Source of the DNA: Planctomycetota bacterium
Lineage (GTDB): Bacteria > Planctomycetota > Planctomycetia > Gemmatales > Gemmataceae
DNA: 37,168 bases
Assembly: GCA_009920765.1 (NCBI GenBank)
Contig: RFZJ01000036.1
Coordinates: 1 to 37,168 of the forward strand
Direction of reading: 5' to 3'
The notes beneath the pieces were generated by a model. That model was not told the DNA's origin. It made no database searches and was given only the letters and a program-made list of their open reading frames with translations. The translations under genes were made by a program, and so were the position numbers. This document shows, piece after piece, positions 23,897 to 31,840 of this stretch (positions are counted from its first letter, which is position 1; every line of letters starts with the position of its first letter).

Positions 23897-25960
23897 ATGG
23901 TTCGTACCACCATTTTGCTGGTTGCTTTGCTTTCATTGGCGACCCAGTCTGCAATTGCACAGCCATCCGCCAAGAAAATCAACTATCAGGATCACATCCT
24001 TCCTTTCTTTCAGGATAAATGTGTTGCCTGCCATAACCAGGACAAAAAGAGCTCCGGGGTTATCCTCAATAGTTACAGTAAGATTATTGAGGGTGGGAGC
24101 AGCGGCATTATTGTAAAGGCGGGCGACCCTGAAGGTAGTTCACTTTATCAGGTGGTTGCTCATAAATCTGAACCAGTCATGCCCCCTAAAAGCCCAAAAG
24201 TTGCGGATGCGTCAATTGTGATGCTTGAAAAATGGATCAAAGAAGGCCTTCTGGAAACAGCAGATGGCAAGGCACTGGCCTTGAACAAACCCACCACCGA
24301 CATTGCTCTGGGTACTGTCCGTAGAGGCAAACCCGATGGCCCGCCTCCAATGCCCGAAAAAGGGATGGCCCTTGATCCTTTGGTGGTTACCCGCAAAGGC
24401 AATGCAGTCATTGCATTGGCAGCAAGCCCCTGGGCACCACTTTTAGCGGTAGGTGGCCAAAAGCAAATCGTGCTTTATAACACCGATACCATGGAATACC
24501 TTGGTGTTATTCCTTTTCCTGATGGCTTTCCCACTGTATTGAAGTTCAGCAGAAATGGTGGTTTCCTTCTTGCTGGCGGTGGTCGCGGGGGCAAAAATGG
24601 CTCCGCAACCTTGTTTAACATCAAGACCGGACAAAAAGTCCTTACCGTCGGGCAGGAATCTGATGCAGTTCTCGCTGCTGACATAAGCCCAGATCAAACT
24701 CAAATTGCTCTTGGTGGGCCAAGCAAGGTTGTTCGTGTTTATTCCACCATCGATGGTAAATTACTTCATGAAATAAAAAAACATACCGATTGGGTTACCA
24801 GCATTGAATACAGTCCAGATGGGGTTCTTTTTGCCTCAGGAGATCGCAGTGGAAATCTTTTTGTCTGGGAATCCCATAATGGCAAGGAATATTTCACCCT
24901 TAAAGGGCATACCAATTACATCAACAATCTTTCCTGGCGCGCAGATGGCAACATTCTCGCTTCCGTAAGTGAAGATGCCTCACTCAAGCTTTGGGAAGTC
25001 GAAAATGGAACCTTGGTTAAATCCATACCTGCTCACACTGGTGGTGCACAGGGCCTTGTTTTTCATCGCGATGGCACCATTGTTACCAGTGGCAGGGATA
25101 AAACCTCAAAATCTTGGAAAAGCGATGGGACTGCAATACTTACTATGGAACCCTTGACCGATCTGGCACTTCGGGTTGCTGTTTCACATGACGCTGTTTT
25201 TGCTTTTGTTGGCGACTGGAATGGAAATGTGGTTGCATACAAGCTTGCAGATGGAAAAAAGTTTGATGTATTGCCCAGTAACCCGCCCCCCCTCAAGGAA
25301 CGTGTAGAACTTTCTGCCAAGGAAATTGTTTTGCTTCGTGAGCAATTGTCCAAGTCAAGTGCAGAATTGACCAGTGCAAAGACTCAAGATGCAAAATTAA
25401 AGGGTGATCTTGCAACTGCACAAAAAAACCTTGCAGATGCCACCCAAGCGGTCAAAGATCTCCCCCCCAAAATCAAGCAACTAACTGCAGATCAAGTAGC
25501 CGCATTAGCCCAGCAGACAAAAGCCACCAATGAAGTTAAAGCCCGGGAAGCCATGATTTTGGCAAGCACTGATAGCTTGAAAAAAATTAAAGAACAATCG
25601 GATAAGAACAAGCTGGATGCAACCTTGGCGAAAAATGTGACTGCTGCTCAAGAAAAACTTGACAAATTAAAGATGGAGTTACCCGCCTTGCAAAAGGCAC
25701 TTCAAGAGAAAACTGCGGCTTATACTGCTGCTGTTGCAAGCCTTAAAGATGCACAAATGAAGCTTGCTGCTGCTACTCCAATGGTTCCCGCCCTGCCAAA
25801 GCAGATTGATGCCATTCAAAAATCAATGCCCGCTGCGCAAAGCTTGGTTGCCACACTAACCACGAAAGTTCAAGATTTAGAAAAGCAAATTGGGGCCAAG
25901 GAAGCATCTTTACAGCGGTATAAGAAAGCCCAACCCCTAGCCAATGCACCGAAATCTTAA
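23897..25960 (+). CDS. Secreted cytochrome c plus WD40 beta-propeller protein with coiled-coil tail
   Basis: A 687-residue protein in three parts after a signal peptide (1-21). Residues 28-125 are a planctomycete-type cytochrome c domain with CVACH (42-46) and MPPKSP with M95 as probable axial ligand. Residues about 165-460 are WD40 repeats; clear blades include HTDWVTSIEYSPDG-LFASGDRSGNLFVWE and HTNYINNLSWRADG. Residues about 470-680 are a lysine/alanine-rich region predicted as long coiled coil. The propeller probably docks a protein partner, the cytochrome carries one electron, and the coil oligomerises or tethers the protein. CGGAG lies eight bases before the ATG. The gene follows the DUF1549/DUF1553 gene by 18 bases. 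Confidence 0.92.
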   Translation: MVRTTILLVALLSLATQSAIAQPSAKKINYQDHILPFFQDKCVACHNQDKKSSGVILNSYSKIIEGGSSGIIVKAGDPEGSSLYQVVAHKSEPVMPPKSPKVADASIVMLEKWIKEGLLETADGKALALNKPTTDIALGTVRRGKPDGPPPMPEKGMALDPLVVTRKGNAVIALAASPWAPLLAVGGQKQIVLYNTDTMEYLGVIPFPDGFPTVLKFSRNGGFLLAGGGRGGKNGSATLFNIKTGQKVLTVGQESDAVLAADISPDQTQIALGGPSKVVRVYSTIDGKLLHEIKKHTDWVTSIEYSPDGVLFASGDRSGNLFVWESHNGKEYFTLKGHTNYINNLSWRADGNILASVSEDASLKLWEVENGTLVKSIPAHTGGAQGLVFHRDGTIVTSGRDKTSKSWKSDGTAILTMEPLTDLALRVAVSHDAVFAFVGDWNGNVVAYKLADGKKFDVLPSNPPPLKERVELSAKEIVLLREQLSKSSAELTSAKTQDAKLKGDLATAQKNLADATQAVKDLPPKIKQLTADQVAALAQQTKATNEVKAREAMILASTDSLKKIKEQSDKNKLDATLAKNVTAAQEKLDKLKMELPALQKALQEKTAAYTAAVASLKDAQMKLAAATPMVPALPKQIDAIQKSMPAAQSLVATLTTKVQDLEKQIGAKEASLQRYKKAQPLANAPKS

Positions 25961-26016
25961 TATCCTTGTAAGAGATTGTAATTTTGAAATTTTAATGTTT
26001 AAAGTTGAGGCCTGAC

Positions 26017-26259
26017 ATGGCAGCTATTTCCCGAAAACTTCGAAAAACCTTGCAAAAGCAAGATCAACGCCGCTCTAGGATTGAAAATGGAACGAGAAAG
26101 AATAAAGAAAGAGACCGTAAAGAACTCAGGCTAAAAGCTGCCCTTGCAAAAGGCAAACTTCCTTACACTCCCACCATAATGAGCTGGTTAAGCCAAGCGT
26201 TAGACAAGCCTTCCAAACAAATCATTCAAGCGGATGTAGATGCCTTTTTGAAGGCGTAA
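26017..26259 (+). CDS. Small basic protein of unknown function
   Basis: An 80-residue, strongly basic protein without signal peptide or membrane segment. The first 50 residues are rich in Lys/Arg/Gln and probably helical, so nucleic-acid or ribosome binding is possible. The rest (KLPYTPTIMSWLSQALDKPS, then an acidic end) looks like a short folded helix pair. The ATG at 26017 has GAGG six bases upstream and is preferred to the TTG at 26005. It lies 56 bases after the WD40 gene and ends at a strong hairpin, so it may be the last gene of the secreted block. I do not recognise a family. Confidence 0.6.
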   Translation: MAAISRKLRKTLQKQDQRRSRIENGTRKNKERDRKELRLKAALAKGKLPYTPTIMSWLSQALDKPSKQIIQADVDAFLKA

Positions 26260-26280
26260 TGATTTTGCTGATTTCTAAAA

Positions 26281-26318
26281 CCTAAAAGCAGTCCTTTCAT
26301 AAAAGGGCTGCTTTTAGG
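26281..26318. terminator. Bidirectional terminator with a 17-base-pair stem
   Basis: The arms at 26281-26297 and 26302-26318 pair over 17 bases with one T-G wobble and a four-base loop (CATA). Runs of A and T inside the arms put a T tract near the 3' side on both strands. It sits between the stops of two convergent genes, 26259 and 26322. Confidence 0.85.
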
Positions 26319-26321
26319 CAC

Positions 26322-26702
26322 TTAAAGCCTTGTTTTATGTTCTTCACAGTACAAAAATCGCCAAGGTATGACAGGAATAAATCCAAATACTTTCAGCCAC
26401 CCCCACTCGCTGGTAATTGCGGGGAGGGTGCATTTTTTACAAAGTCTAGGCATGCCTTCAGGGCCACAAATCACCAAATCCTTATAAACGCTTTCATGTT
26501 GTTTGATATCTGATTGAGAAAAGCCCCTTTGGATCAGTTCTTTTTTAATAATTTCAATTGCTGCGGGTTCCATTCCATGTTGAAAAACGGTCACCCGATC
26601 AAGAAGGGCCCTATTATCAGCTTTTTTTGCATATATCCGTACTTTTTCGAGATCTAGGCGCATAATCCAAGAACCTGCCAATTTATCGGGAACTAAATCC
26701 AT
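26322..26702 (-). CDS. Small protein with putative C-terminal zinc motif
   Basis: A protein of about 126 residues, not recognised. Its body (MRLDLEKVRIYAKKADNRALLDR, then MEPAAIEIIKKELIQRG) is helical and looks like a compact conserved domain. The C-terminal part has CKKC, then YCEEH about 40 residues later, together able to bind one zinc ion, with a hydrophobic WGWLKVFGFIPVIPW stretch between them. The start is uncertain: ATG 26702 (with GGGG very close upstream), ATG 26663 (at the MRLDLEK motif) or TTG 26741. It converges on the small basic protein across a shared terminator. Confidence 0.65.
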   Translation of the reverse strand: MDLVPDKLAGSWIMRLDLEKVRIYAKKADNRALLDRVTVFQHGMEPAAIEIIKKELIQRGFSQSDIKQHESVYKDLVICGPEGMPRLCKKCTLPAITSEWGWLKVFGFIPVIPWRFLYCEEHKTRL

Positions 26703-26771
26703 TTCCCCTACGACTAAAATAAGAGATAACATTAAAGGCAAGCTAAACCTAATAACTTTTGGATTTGGCGC

Positions 26772-26813
26772 AAAAAAAGAACTTTTACCCTTGTTGGTAA
26801 CGGGCTCTTTTTT
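26772..26813. terminator. Terminator-like hairpin in a divergent intergenic region
   Basis: An inner stem TTACC (26785-26789)/GGTAA (26796-26800) is flanked by AAAAAAGA and TCTTTTTT (26806-26813), which extend the pairing and supply T runs on both strands. It is located upstream of both neighbouring genes, where a terminator is not expected. Confidence 0.55.
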
Positions 26814-26824
26814 AATAAATTGTG

Positions 26825-26853
26825 TTGTTTAAAGGTGGCGTAGTGGTAATAAT
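26825..26853 (+). promoter_or_regulatory. Candidate promoter of the second DUF1549/DUF1553 gene
   Basis: TTGTTT (26825-26830), a 17-base spacer and AATAAT (26848-26853). It lies just after the terminator-like hairpin and about 55 bases before the start codon. An inverted repeat TGTGCA (26861-26866)/TGCACA (26880-26885) directly downstream could be an operator. Confidence 0.35.
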
Positions 26854-26909
26854 TATAGTGTGTGCACTTTAGATAAATATGCACATTTTAAACCTTAAGG
26901 ATTTTACCC

Positions 26910-28760
26910 ATGGCACATAAGTCAAAAACCAAGCAGTTCTCTTTTTGGCACTTGGTAGCACTCGGAACGGTTTCCACAGGACTATTACTGAGCGCGGATT
27001 TTTCTACCGCCCAGGAGAAAGAAACCAAGAAGCAATCAGTTGCTGCTGATGATAAAGAAAAAGACTCCAAGACGGATGAAAAAGACAGCAAGAAAGATGC
27101 CAAGGAAAAAGATCCTATGGCTGAAAAATCTGCCCCCCTGCCGCCTTATCCAACTTTTCCAAAACTGACCATTGTCGGTAAGACTCCAGAAGAAAAACAA
27201 ATCACCGAGCAAGTGGTAAAATCGATCAATCAAAAGCTGGAATCTTCATGGAAGGAAAACAAAGTTGTTCCTTCTGGTTTCATTGATGATTATGAGTTTA
27301 TTCGCAGGGTAAGCCTGGATGTTGTGGGTAGGATTGCCAGTCCGGAAGAAATCGCAAAGTACATGCGCTATCCCCAAGCCAGCAGAAGATCCCAGATCAT
27401 TGAAGATCTTCTTGCAAGCGAAGATTACCCCCGCCATTGGGCCAATCACTTCACCAACTGGTTTTTGACCCGTTCCGGCACATTCGGCAAAGGTAAATAC
27501 CACGAAGAAATGGCAGTATGGCTTGAAGACCAATTCGCAAGTAATCGTGGTTATCATGAATTGGCAAAGGAAGTAATTACTGCCACGGGTGAAAACACAG
27601 AAAACGCTGCTGTGAATTTCATCTTGGCGCATCTGGGTGAGCGTGTTCCTGCTGCAAAGCAAAGCCAGGAAGGCCAGTTTGAGATGGTGCCAATTACTTC
27701 AAGAATTACCAGGCTTTTCCTTGGCATTCAGATGCAATGCGCCCAGTGTCATGATCATCCTTTCAATAATTCCATCACGCAAAAACATTTCTGGGGTATT
27801 AATGCCTTCCTCCGTCAGGTGGAACGAACCGGTACACCTCCTCCAGAAACTGGGAATCGGATGATGACTCTTCCCAAGCTTGGTCTTAAGGATAATACTT
27901 CGACCAACGCAGATGGTATCATCTTCTTTGAGAAACGAAATGGTGTGATTCTACCCACCAAGCCCATATTCATGGAAGAAAAGAAACTATCTGGTTCCAC
28001 AGGCAGGCGCGAACAGTTGGCAGCCTTTATTATTGATCATGAAAACTTCCCCAAATCTGCGGTCAATCGTATGTGGAGTGTATTCTTTGGCAAAGGATTC
28101 ACCTCCCCGATCGATGACTTCAACGAACAGAATATTCCTACCAATCCAGAACTTCTTCAAGAGCTTTCCTCAAGTTTCAAAAATTACAATTACGATTTGA
28201 AGAAACTTGTTCGCTGGATTTGCAACAGCAATGCCTATAACCTCACTTTCGTTGCAAACAAAACCAACGATAAGCCTGAAGTTGAAGGCCTTTTCAGCAG
28301 AATGCTTTTGAAATCAATGAGCCCTGAGCAGCTTTTTGAATCACTGATGGTATCCACCAAGGCTGAAGCTGCTGAAAGCAAAGATGCCAAGAAAAACCTC
28401 CGTACTGCATGGCTTAACAAGCTGGTCAGCAATTTTGGCGATGATGAAGGAAACGAAGTAAACTTCAATGGTACCGTTGTTCAAGCTTTGCTGATGATGA
28501 ATGGCAAGGAAATCAATGAGGCCATCAGCCGAAAAGAAAAAGGCACGGTATCATTGGCAATGGCCCGCAATAAGTCTAATGCCAATGGGATCATCAACGA
28601 ATTGTTTCTAGCAACGCTGAATCGCCCTGCAAGGCCTGCGGAGTCCCTTAAAATTTCCAAGGGGCTTGCAATGCGTACTAAGGACAAAAGCCCGATGGAT
28701 CCATACCAAGATCTTTTCTGGGCTCTCCTCAACAGTAACGAGTTCCTTTTAAACCATTAA
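26910..28760 (+). CDS. Secreted DUF1549/DUF1553 protein with charged linker
   Basis: A 616-residue paralogue of the DUF1549/DUF1553 protein at 21452, without its Ig-like domains and CxxxxCH motif. The N-terminus has a long signal peptide (1-34) followed by a very lysine/aspartate/glutamate-rich linker (38-72), probably flexible. DUF1549 (about 100-300) includes FIRRVSLDVVGRIASPEE and the haem-type motif CAQCH (277-281) in the same QCAQCHxHPF context as the paralogue. DUF1553 is C-terminal (about 375-612; FPKSAVNRMWSVFFGKGF). AAGGA lies eight bases before the ATG. Unlike the first paralogue it stands alone, behind its own candidate promoter, and ends at a strong terminator. Confidence 0.9.
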   Translation: MAHKSKTKQFSFWHLVALGTVSTGLLLSADFSTAQEKETKKQSVAADDKEKDSKTDEKDSKKDAKEKDPMAEKSAPLPPYPTFPKLTIVGKTPEEKQITEQVVKSINQKLESSWKENKVVPSGFIDDYEFIRRVSLDVVGRIASPEEIAKYMRYPQASRRSQIIEDLLASEDYPRHWANHFTNWFLTRSGTFGKGKYHEEMAVWLEDQFASNRGYHELAKEVITATGENTENAAVNFILAHLGERVPAAKQSQEGQFEMVPITSRITRLFLGIQMQCAQCHDHPFNNSITQKHFWGINAFLRQVERTGTPPPETGNRMMTLPKLGLKDNTSTNADGIIFFEKRNGVILPTKPIFMEEKKLSGSTGRREQLAAFIIDHENFPKSAVNRMWSVFFGKGFTSPIDDFNEQNIPTNPELLQELSSSFKNYNYDLKKLVRWICNSNAYNLTFVANKTNDKPEVEGLFSRMLLKSMSPEQLFESLMVSTKAEAAESKDAKKNLRTAWLNKLVSNFGDDEGNEVNFNGTVVQALLMMNGKEINEAISRKEKGTVSLAMARNKSNANGIINELFLATLNRPARPAESLKISKGLAMRTKDKSPMDPYQDLFWALLNSNEFLLNH

Positions 28761-28764
28761 TCCA

Positions 28765-28782
28765 CTGCGCTTTTCAGCGCAG
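28765..28782 (+). terminator. Small hairpin after the DUF1549/DUF1553 gene
   Basis: CTGCGC (28765-28770) and GCGCAG (28777-28782) form a six-base stem four bases after the stop region. There is no T run directly behind it. It precedes the main terminator and may stabilise the mRNA end. Confidence 0.4.
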
Positions 28783-28799
28783 CGTTTCCTAAAAGAGAA

Positions 28800-28830
28800 G
28801 GTCGGGGCTTAGAACCCCGGCCTTTTTTTA
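28800..28830 (+). terminator. Rho-independent terminator of the DUF1549/DUF1553 gene
   Basis: GGTCGGGG (28800-28807) pairs with CCCCGGCC (28815-28822), including one T-G wobble, and is followed by seven T. Confidence 0.9.
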
Positions 28831-28874
28831 TTTATCCAGAATTCATCTGCACAAATACCACTGTTTCCGCTACG

Positions 28875-29864
28875 ATGCTGGCCATGGATACTTCGCAATA
28901 CTATCTTGGACTGGATGTAGGTGGCACCGCAATGAAAGCGGGGATTATCTCCGCAGGTGGCACCTTAATCCAGACCCTCGCAGAGCCTACCAATAAAAAT
29001 GCCGGCCCAATGGCGGGCCTTGCTTTGATGGAAAAAGTAATCCGCCTTTGTATTGAACAATCGGGGCTCAATCTTGATTCAATCAAGAGTATTGGCGCAG
29101 CAGTTCCTGGAATTATCGATTTGAAGAATGGTGTGATTCTTGATGCTGTGAATCTCACCGATTGGAAAAATGTTCCTGTGCGGAATCACCTCGAAAACAT
29201 TTTCTCCAAACCTGTTGCATTCTTGAATGATGCCAACGCTGCGGCCTTGGGTGAAGCTTGGCTGGGTGCAGGCAAAGGTGCAGAAAGTATGGCTTTCCTT
29301 ACCCTTGGCACAGGGATTGGTGGGGGGTTGGTTCATCAGGGAAAAATTATTGAGGGCAGGCACGGGTTGGCGGGCGAAATTGGCCATACACGAATCGAAA
29401 TGACAAGGCCCAGGCCTTGCTCTTGTGGAAATTATGGCTGCTTGGAAGCCTACGCAGGTGCCACTTCTGTTTTAAAACGGGCTTATGAAGCGCTTGCAGA
29501 GGATTTCAATAAAATCTCCGACCTCCACGAACCTGCTGAGAAAAAGACTTTATCCTGCAAAGATGTTTTTGATGCAGCCCGCAATGGCGACCCCCTCGCT
29601 GACCGCCTGGTTGAGGAAACTTCTTCTGCCCTGGCTGTTGGGATTATCAACATCCTTCATTTCTTTGATCCGGAAAAAGTCGTATTAGGGGGTGGCATGA
29701 TTGCTGCAGGCGATGATTTCTTAAAACGCATACGCTGGTTTGTAAAAGATCAGGCGTTTAAAGAATGCGCCCAAGCCGAAGACATTTGCTTCGCAACCTT
29801 GGGGAATGATGCGGGTATTTTGGGGGCTGCAATCGCTGCAAGACAGTTGCTTCTAAAAATCTAA
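28875..29864 (+). CDS. ROK family glucokinase
   Basis: Phosphorylates glucose (or a related sugar) with ATP in the cytoplasm. The 329-residue protein has the ROK signature in order: phosphate-binding DVGGT (14-18), catalytic [12 protein letters not shown] with D119, LGTGIGGG (144-151), AGEIGHT (E168, H171) and the ROK zinc motif [10 protein letters not shown] (C182, C184, C189). VVLGGGM is near the C-terminus. Glucokinase is the most likely activity because the whole glucose-binding set is present and there is no DNA-binding domain, which excludes a ROK repressor; N-acetylmannosamine kinase is less likely. The start may be ATG 28875 or ATG 28884; neither has a clear Shine-Dalgarno sequence. 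Its TAA shares bases with the TAG of the convergent gene (29861-29864). Confidence 0.9.
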   Translation: MLAMDTSQYYLGLDVGGTAMKAGIISAGGTLIQTLAEPTNKNAGPMAGLALMEKVIRLCIEQSGLNLDSIKSIGAAVPGIIDLKNGVILDAVNLTDWKNVPVRNHLENIFSKPVAFLNDANAAALGEAWLGAGKGAESMAFLTLGTGIGGGLVHQGKIIEGRHGLAGEIGHTRIEMTRPRPCSCGNYGCLEAYAGATSVLKRAYEALAEDFNKISDLHEPAEKKTLSCKDVFDAARNGDPLADRLVEETSSALAVGIINILHFFDPEKVVLGGGMIAAGDDFLKRIRWFVKDQAFKECAQAEDICFATLGNDAGILGAAIAARQLLLKI

Positions 29865-30697
29865 CGGGTACCCAGCTTCATTTGTTTAAATGCTCGAGTT
29901 TGATTGGCGATGGCATCCTCCACGGGAAGCCTCTCCATCGAACTCGCACCATAAAACCCATCCACTAGTTTTACCCTATCCAAAATATATTGCGCATCGT
30001 CAGGCATTGCAATCGGTCCACCATGGCAAAGCACCAATACATCAGGCCTTATCGACTTACAGGCCTCTGCAATTGCTCGAACTTCTAAAACACTGGTGTC
30101 CAGTGATTTGGCGGTTTTTGCACCTATCACCCCTTTGGTGGTAAGGCCCATATGCGCCACCACAATATCGGCTCCAGCATGGGTCATCTGTTTTGCTTCT
30201 TCAACATTAAATGCGTAAGGGGTGGTCAATAATTCCAGCTTTCTAGCAGCAGCAACGCACTCAACTTCAAGGCCATAGCTCATGCCGGTTTCTTCAAGAT
30301 TTTCGCGCATTAATCCATCAATCAATCCAACTGTGGGAAAGTTTTGAATTCCGGCAAAGCCCATGTCTTTAAGTTCTTTTAGAAAATGATCCCGGAGCAT
30401 GAATGGGTCTGTTGCACAAACACCTGCAAGCACGGGCGTGTGCTTCACAGCGGTCAAAACCTCATAAGCCATCTCCTTAACTATTTGATTCGCATTACCA
30501 TATGGCAGCATACCTGAAAGCGAACCACGGCCTGCCATCCGATACCTGCCTGAATTGTAGATGATTATCAGGTCGATGCCCCCTGCTTCTTCGCACTTGG
30601 CACTTATACCGGTTCCTGCGCCACCGCCTACGATTGGCTTTCCCTGAGAGAGTTGATGGCGGAATTTTTCCAATAGTGCTACACGGTTGAATGACAT
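29861..30697 (-). CDS. Phosphoenolpyruvate hydrolase family TIM-barrel protein
   Basis: A 278-residue soluble protein whose full length matches the PEP-hydrolase/TIM-barrel signal-transduction family (PF09370): [20 protein letters not shown] at the N-terminus, [18 protein letters not shown], the [12 protein letters not shown] strand, [16 protein letters not shown], and [15 protein letters not shown] at the end. The family belongs to the PEP-mutase-like superfamily; for most members the reaction is not proven. In other bacteria it often accompanies a Tm-1-like ATP-binding protein (UPF0261), which is absent here; instead a membrane protein lies 20 bases upstream on the same strand. GAGGA lies about seven bases before the ATG. 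Confidence 0.88.
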   Translation of the reverse strand: MSFNRVALLEKFRHQLSQGKPIVGGGAGTGISAKCEEAGGIDLIIIYNSGRYRMAGRGSLSGMLPYGNANQIVKEMAYEVLTAVKHTPVLAGVCATDPFMLRDHFLKELKDMGFAGIQNFPTVGLIDGLMRENLEETGMSYGLEVECVAAARKLELLTTPYAFNVEEAKQMTHAGADIVVAHMGLTTKGVIGAKTAKSLDTSVLEVRAIAEACKSIRPDVLVLCHGGPIAMPDDAQYILDRVKLVDGFYGASSMERLPVEDAIANQTRAFKQMKLGTR

Positions 30698-30717
30698 GCA
30701 TCTTCCTCAATAAAAAA

Positions 30718-31500
30718 TTATGATGCCTTGGTGGGCGTTGCAACAATTTCAGGCTTGTTACGCTGCTTGGAAACAGTCTCGGTGAAATTGAGTATGGGTG
30801 GCAGAAAGAAAATAGTCAGCAAAGCGCAAAAGGCTGCCCCCAGGCCAAATGCATGCAATGGTTGAAATTCCAACAGAAACCAAAGGCAGGCAAACCATGC
30901 AAAAAAATGAAGTACATGCAAGAACAATACTAAAAGCGTGGCGCCTGGCCTATTAATCACAAGCGCACCCAATCCCCCCTCAATCATTTGCCTGCCACGT
31001 TCATCTTTATATACCAGCGCTTGCCCTGCCCTTCGAAGGTAATTTCCCTTGGCATCTTTCTCGGGCTTGAAGACGGAGATTTTGCCCTCTTCATCCACTT
31101 CAATTTCCACCGGCGTGGAAGGCAAAGGCATATTGATTTTGGATTTGTACTCCAGGCGGGTGCCAGGCTGCTTGAAGTACATTTCTTTTTTACCATCAGC
31201 ACGAGTTATAGTCATGGAAGAATAAGGTGCACCTTCATCAGGTTTCAAGCTGGCCTTTTTATTATCAGGGGTATAGGACTGTAATTCATGTATGGGCCTG
31301 TAAATCCCAGGAGAGCCATAATCCAACATCATCCACAATCCAAGCGTCAGGGTAATTACCGCCCCACTTGCAGGGGCGCGCCAAATAAAACCATCCGCTG
31401 GTTGACTATAAATCCTACCTTGAAGAAAGTGCGAGAACGCTCCGCTCGCCACGGTAATTGAAAGCCATAACAAAAAGACACCAAAAAATAATCCAAGCAA
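30718..31500 (-). CDS. Membrane protein of unknown function
   Basis: A 260-residue integral membrane protein. Hydrophobic segments lie at about 2-22, 45-62, 187-205 and 213-235; between the second and third is a soluble domain of about 110 residues with KPDEGAPYSS, MYFKQPGTRLEYK and PVEIEVDEEGKISVF, probably a small beta domain outside the membrane. The start is TTG at 31500, supported by GGAG seven bases upstream; no ATG in frame gives the first helix. It precedes the PEP-hydrolase-like gene by 20 bases, so the two are probably cotranscribed. I do not recognise a family. Confidence 0.7.
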   Translation of the reverse strand: MLGLFFGVFLLWLSITVASGAFSHFLQGRIYSQPADGFIWRAPASGAVITLTLGLWMMLDYGSPGIYRPIHELQSYTPDNKKASLKPDEGAPYSSMTITRADGKKEMYFKQPGTRLEYKSKINMPLPSTPVEIEVDEEGKISVFKPEKDAKGNYLRRAGQALVYKDERGRQMIEGGLGALVINRPGATLLVLFLHVLHFFAWFACLWFLLEFQPLHAFGLGAAFCALLTIFFLPPILNFTETVSKQRNKPEIVATPTKAS

Positions 31501-31840
31501 AGTACAACTCCATGAATCAAGGTTGGTTGTTTACCTATTCAATATATGATGGCCCTAGCTTACTAGATTCAGGAGAATAAAAAGCAATGAAATATTAGAA
31601 ACCGAGCAATTTCCCAGAGTTCCCACCTGTTCAAAAATACAGATTTGGCCCAAAATAAAATACCCCATTTTAAACAATCGAACAAACAGGGTATTTACGC
31701 AAAATATGTTTTCGCCCTGATTTCAGCTCCAAGTTAGGCCAGAGCAAAGCAATCTTGTGAGAATCAGGCACATTGTTATAATCCGCCCCGCTGGACTGTG
31801 ATGGTTTTCATTTAAAATCCTGTTTGAGAGAGGTGCCAAA
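31501..31840. other. Divergent intergenic region
   Basis: About 340 AT-rich bases between the leftward membrane protein and the rightward thioredoxin-fold gene. It contains the rightward promoter at 31755-31782 and a long-loop inverted repeat, AAATACCC (31658-31665)/GGGTATTT (31689-31696). A good AGGAG near 31571 precedes only a three-codon frame. No larger reading frame or RNA gene is supported. Confidence 0.5.
31755..31782 (+). promoter_or_regulatory. Candidate promoter of the cysteine-less thioredoxin-fold gene
   Basis: TTGTGA (31755-31760, four of six), a 16-base spacer and a perfect TATAAT (31777-31782). The predicted start near 31789 leaves a leader of about 50 bases. Confidence 0.5.

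Noticed and set aside
31658..31696. AAATACCC/GGGTATTT inverted repeat
   Set aside because: Eight-base arms with a 23-base loop in AT-rich sequence; weak as terminator or operator.
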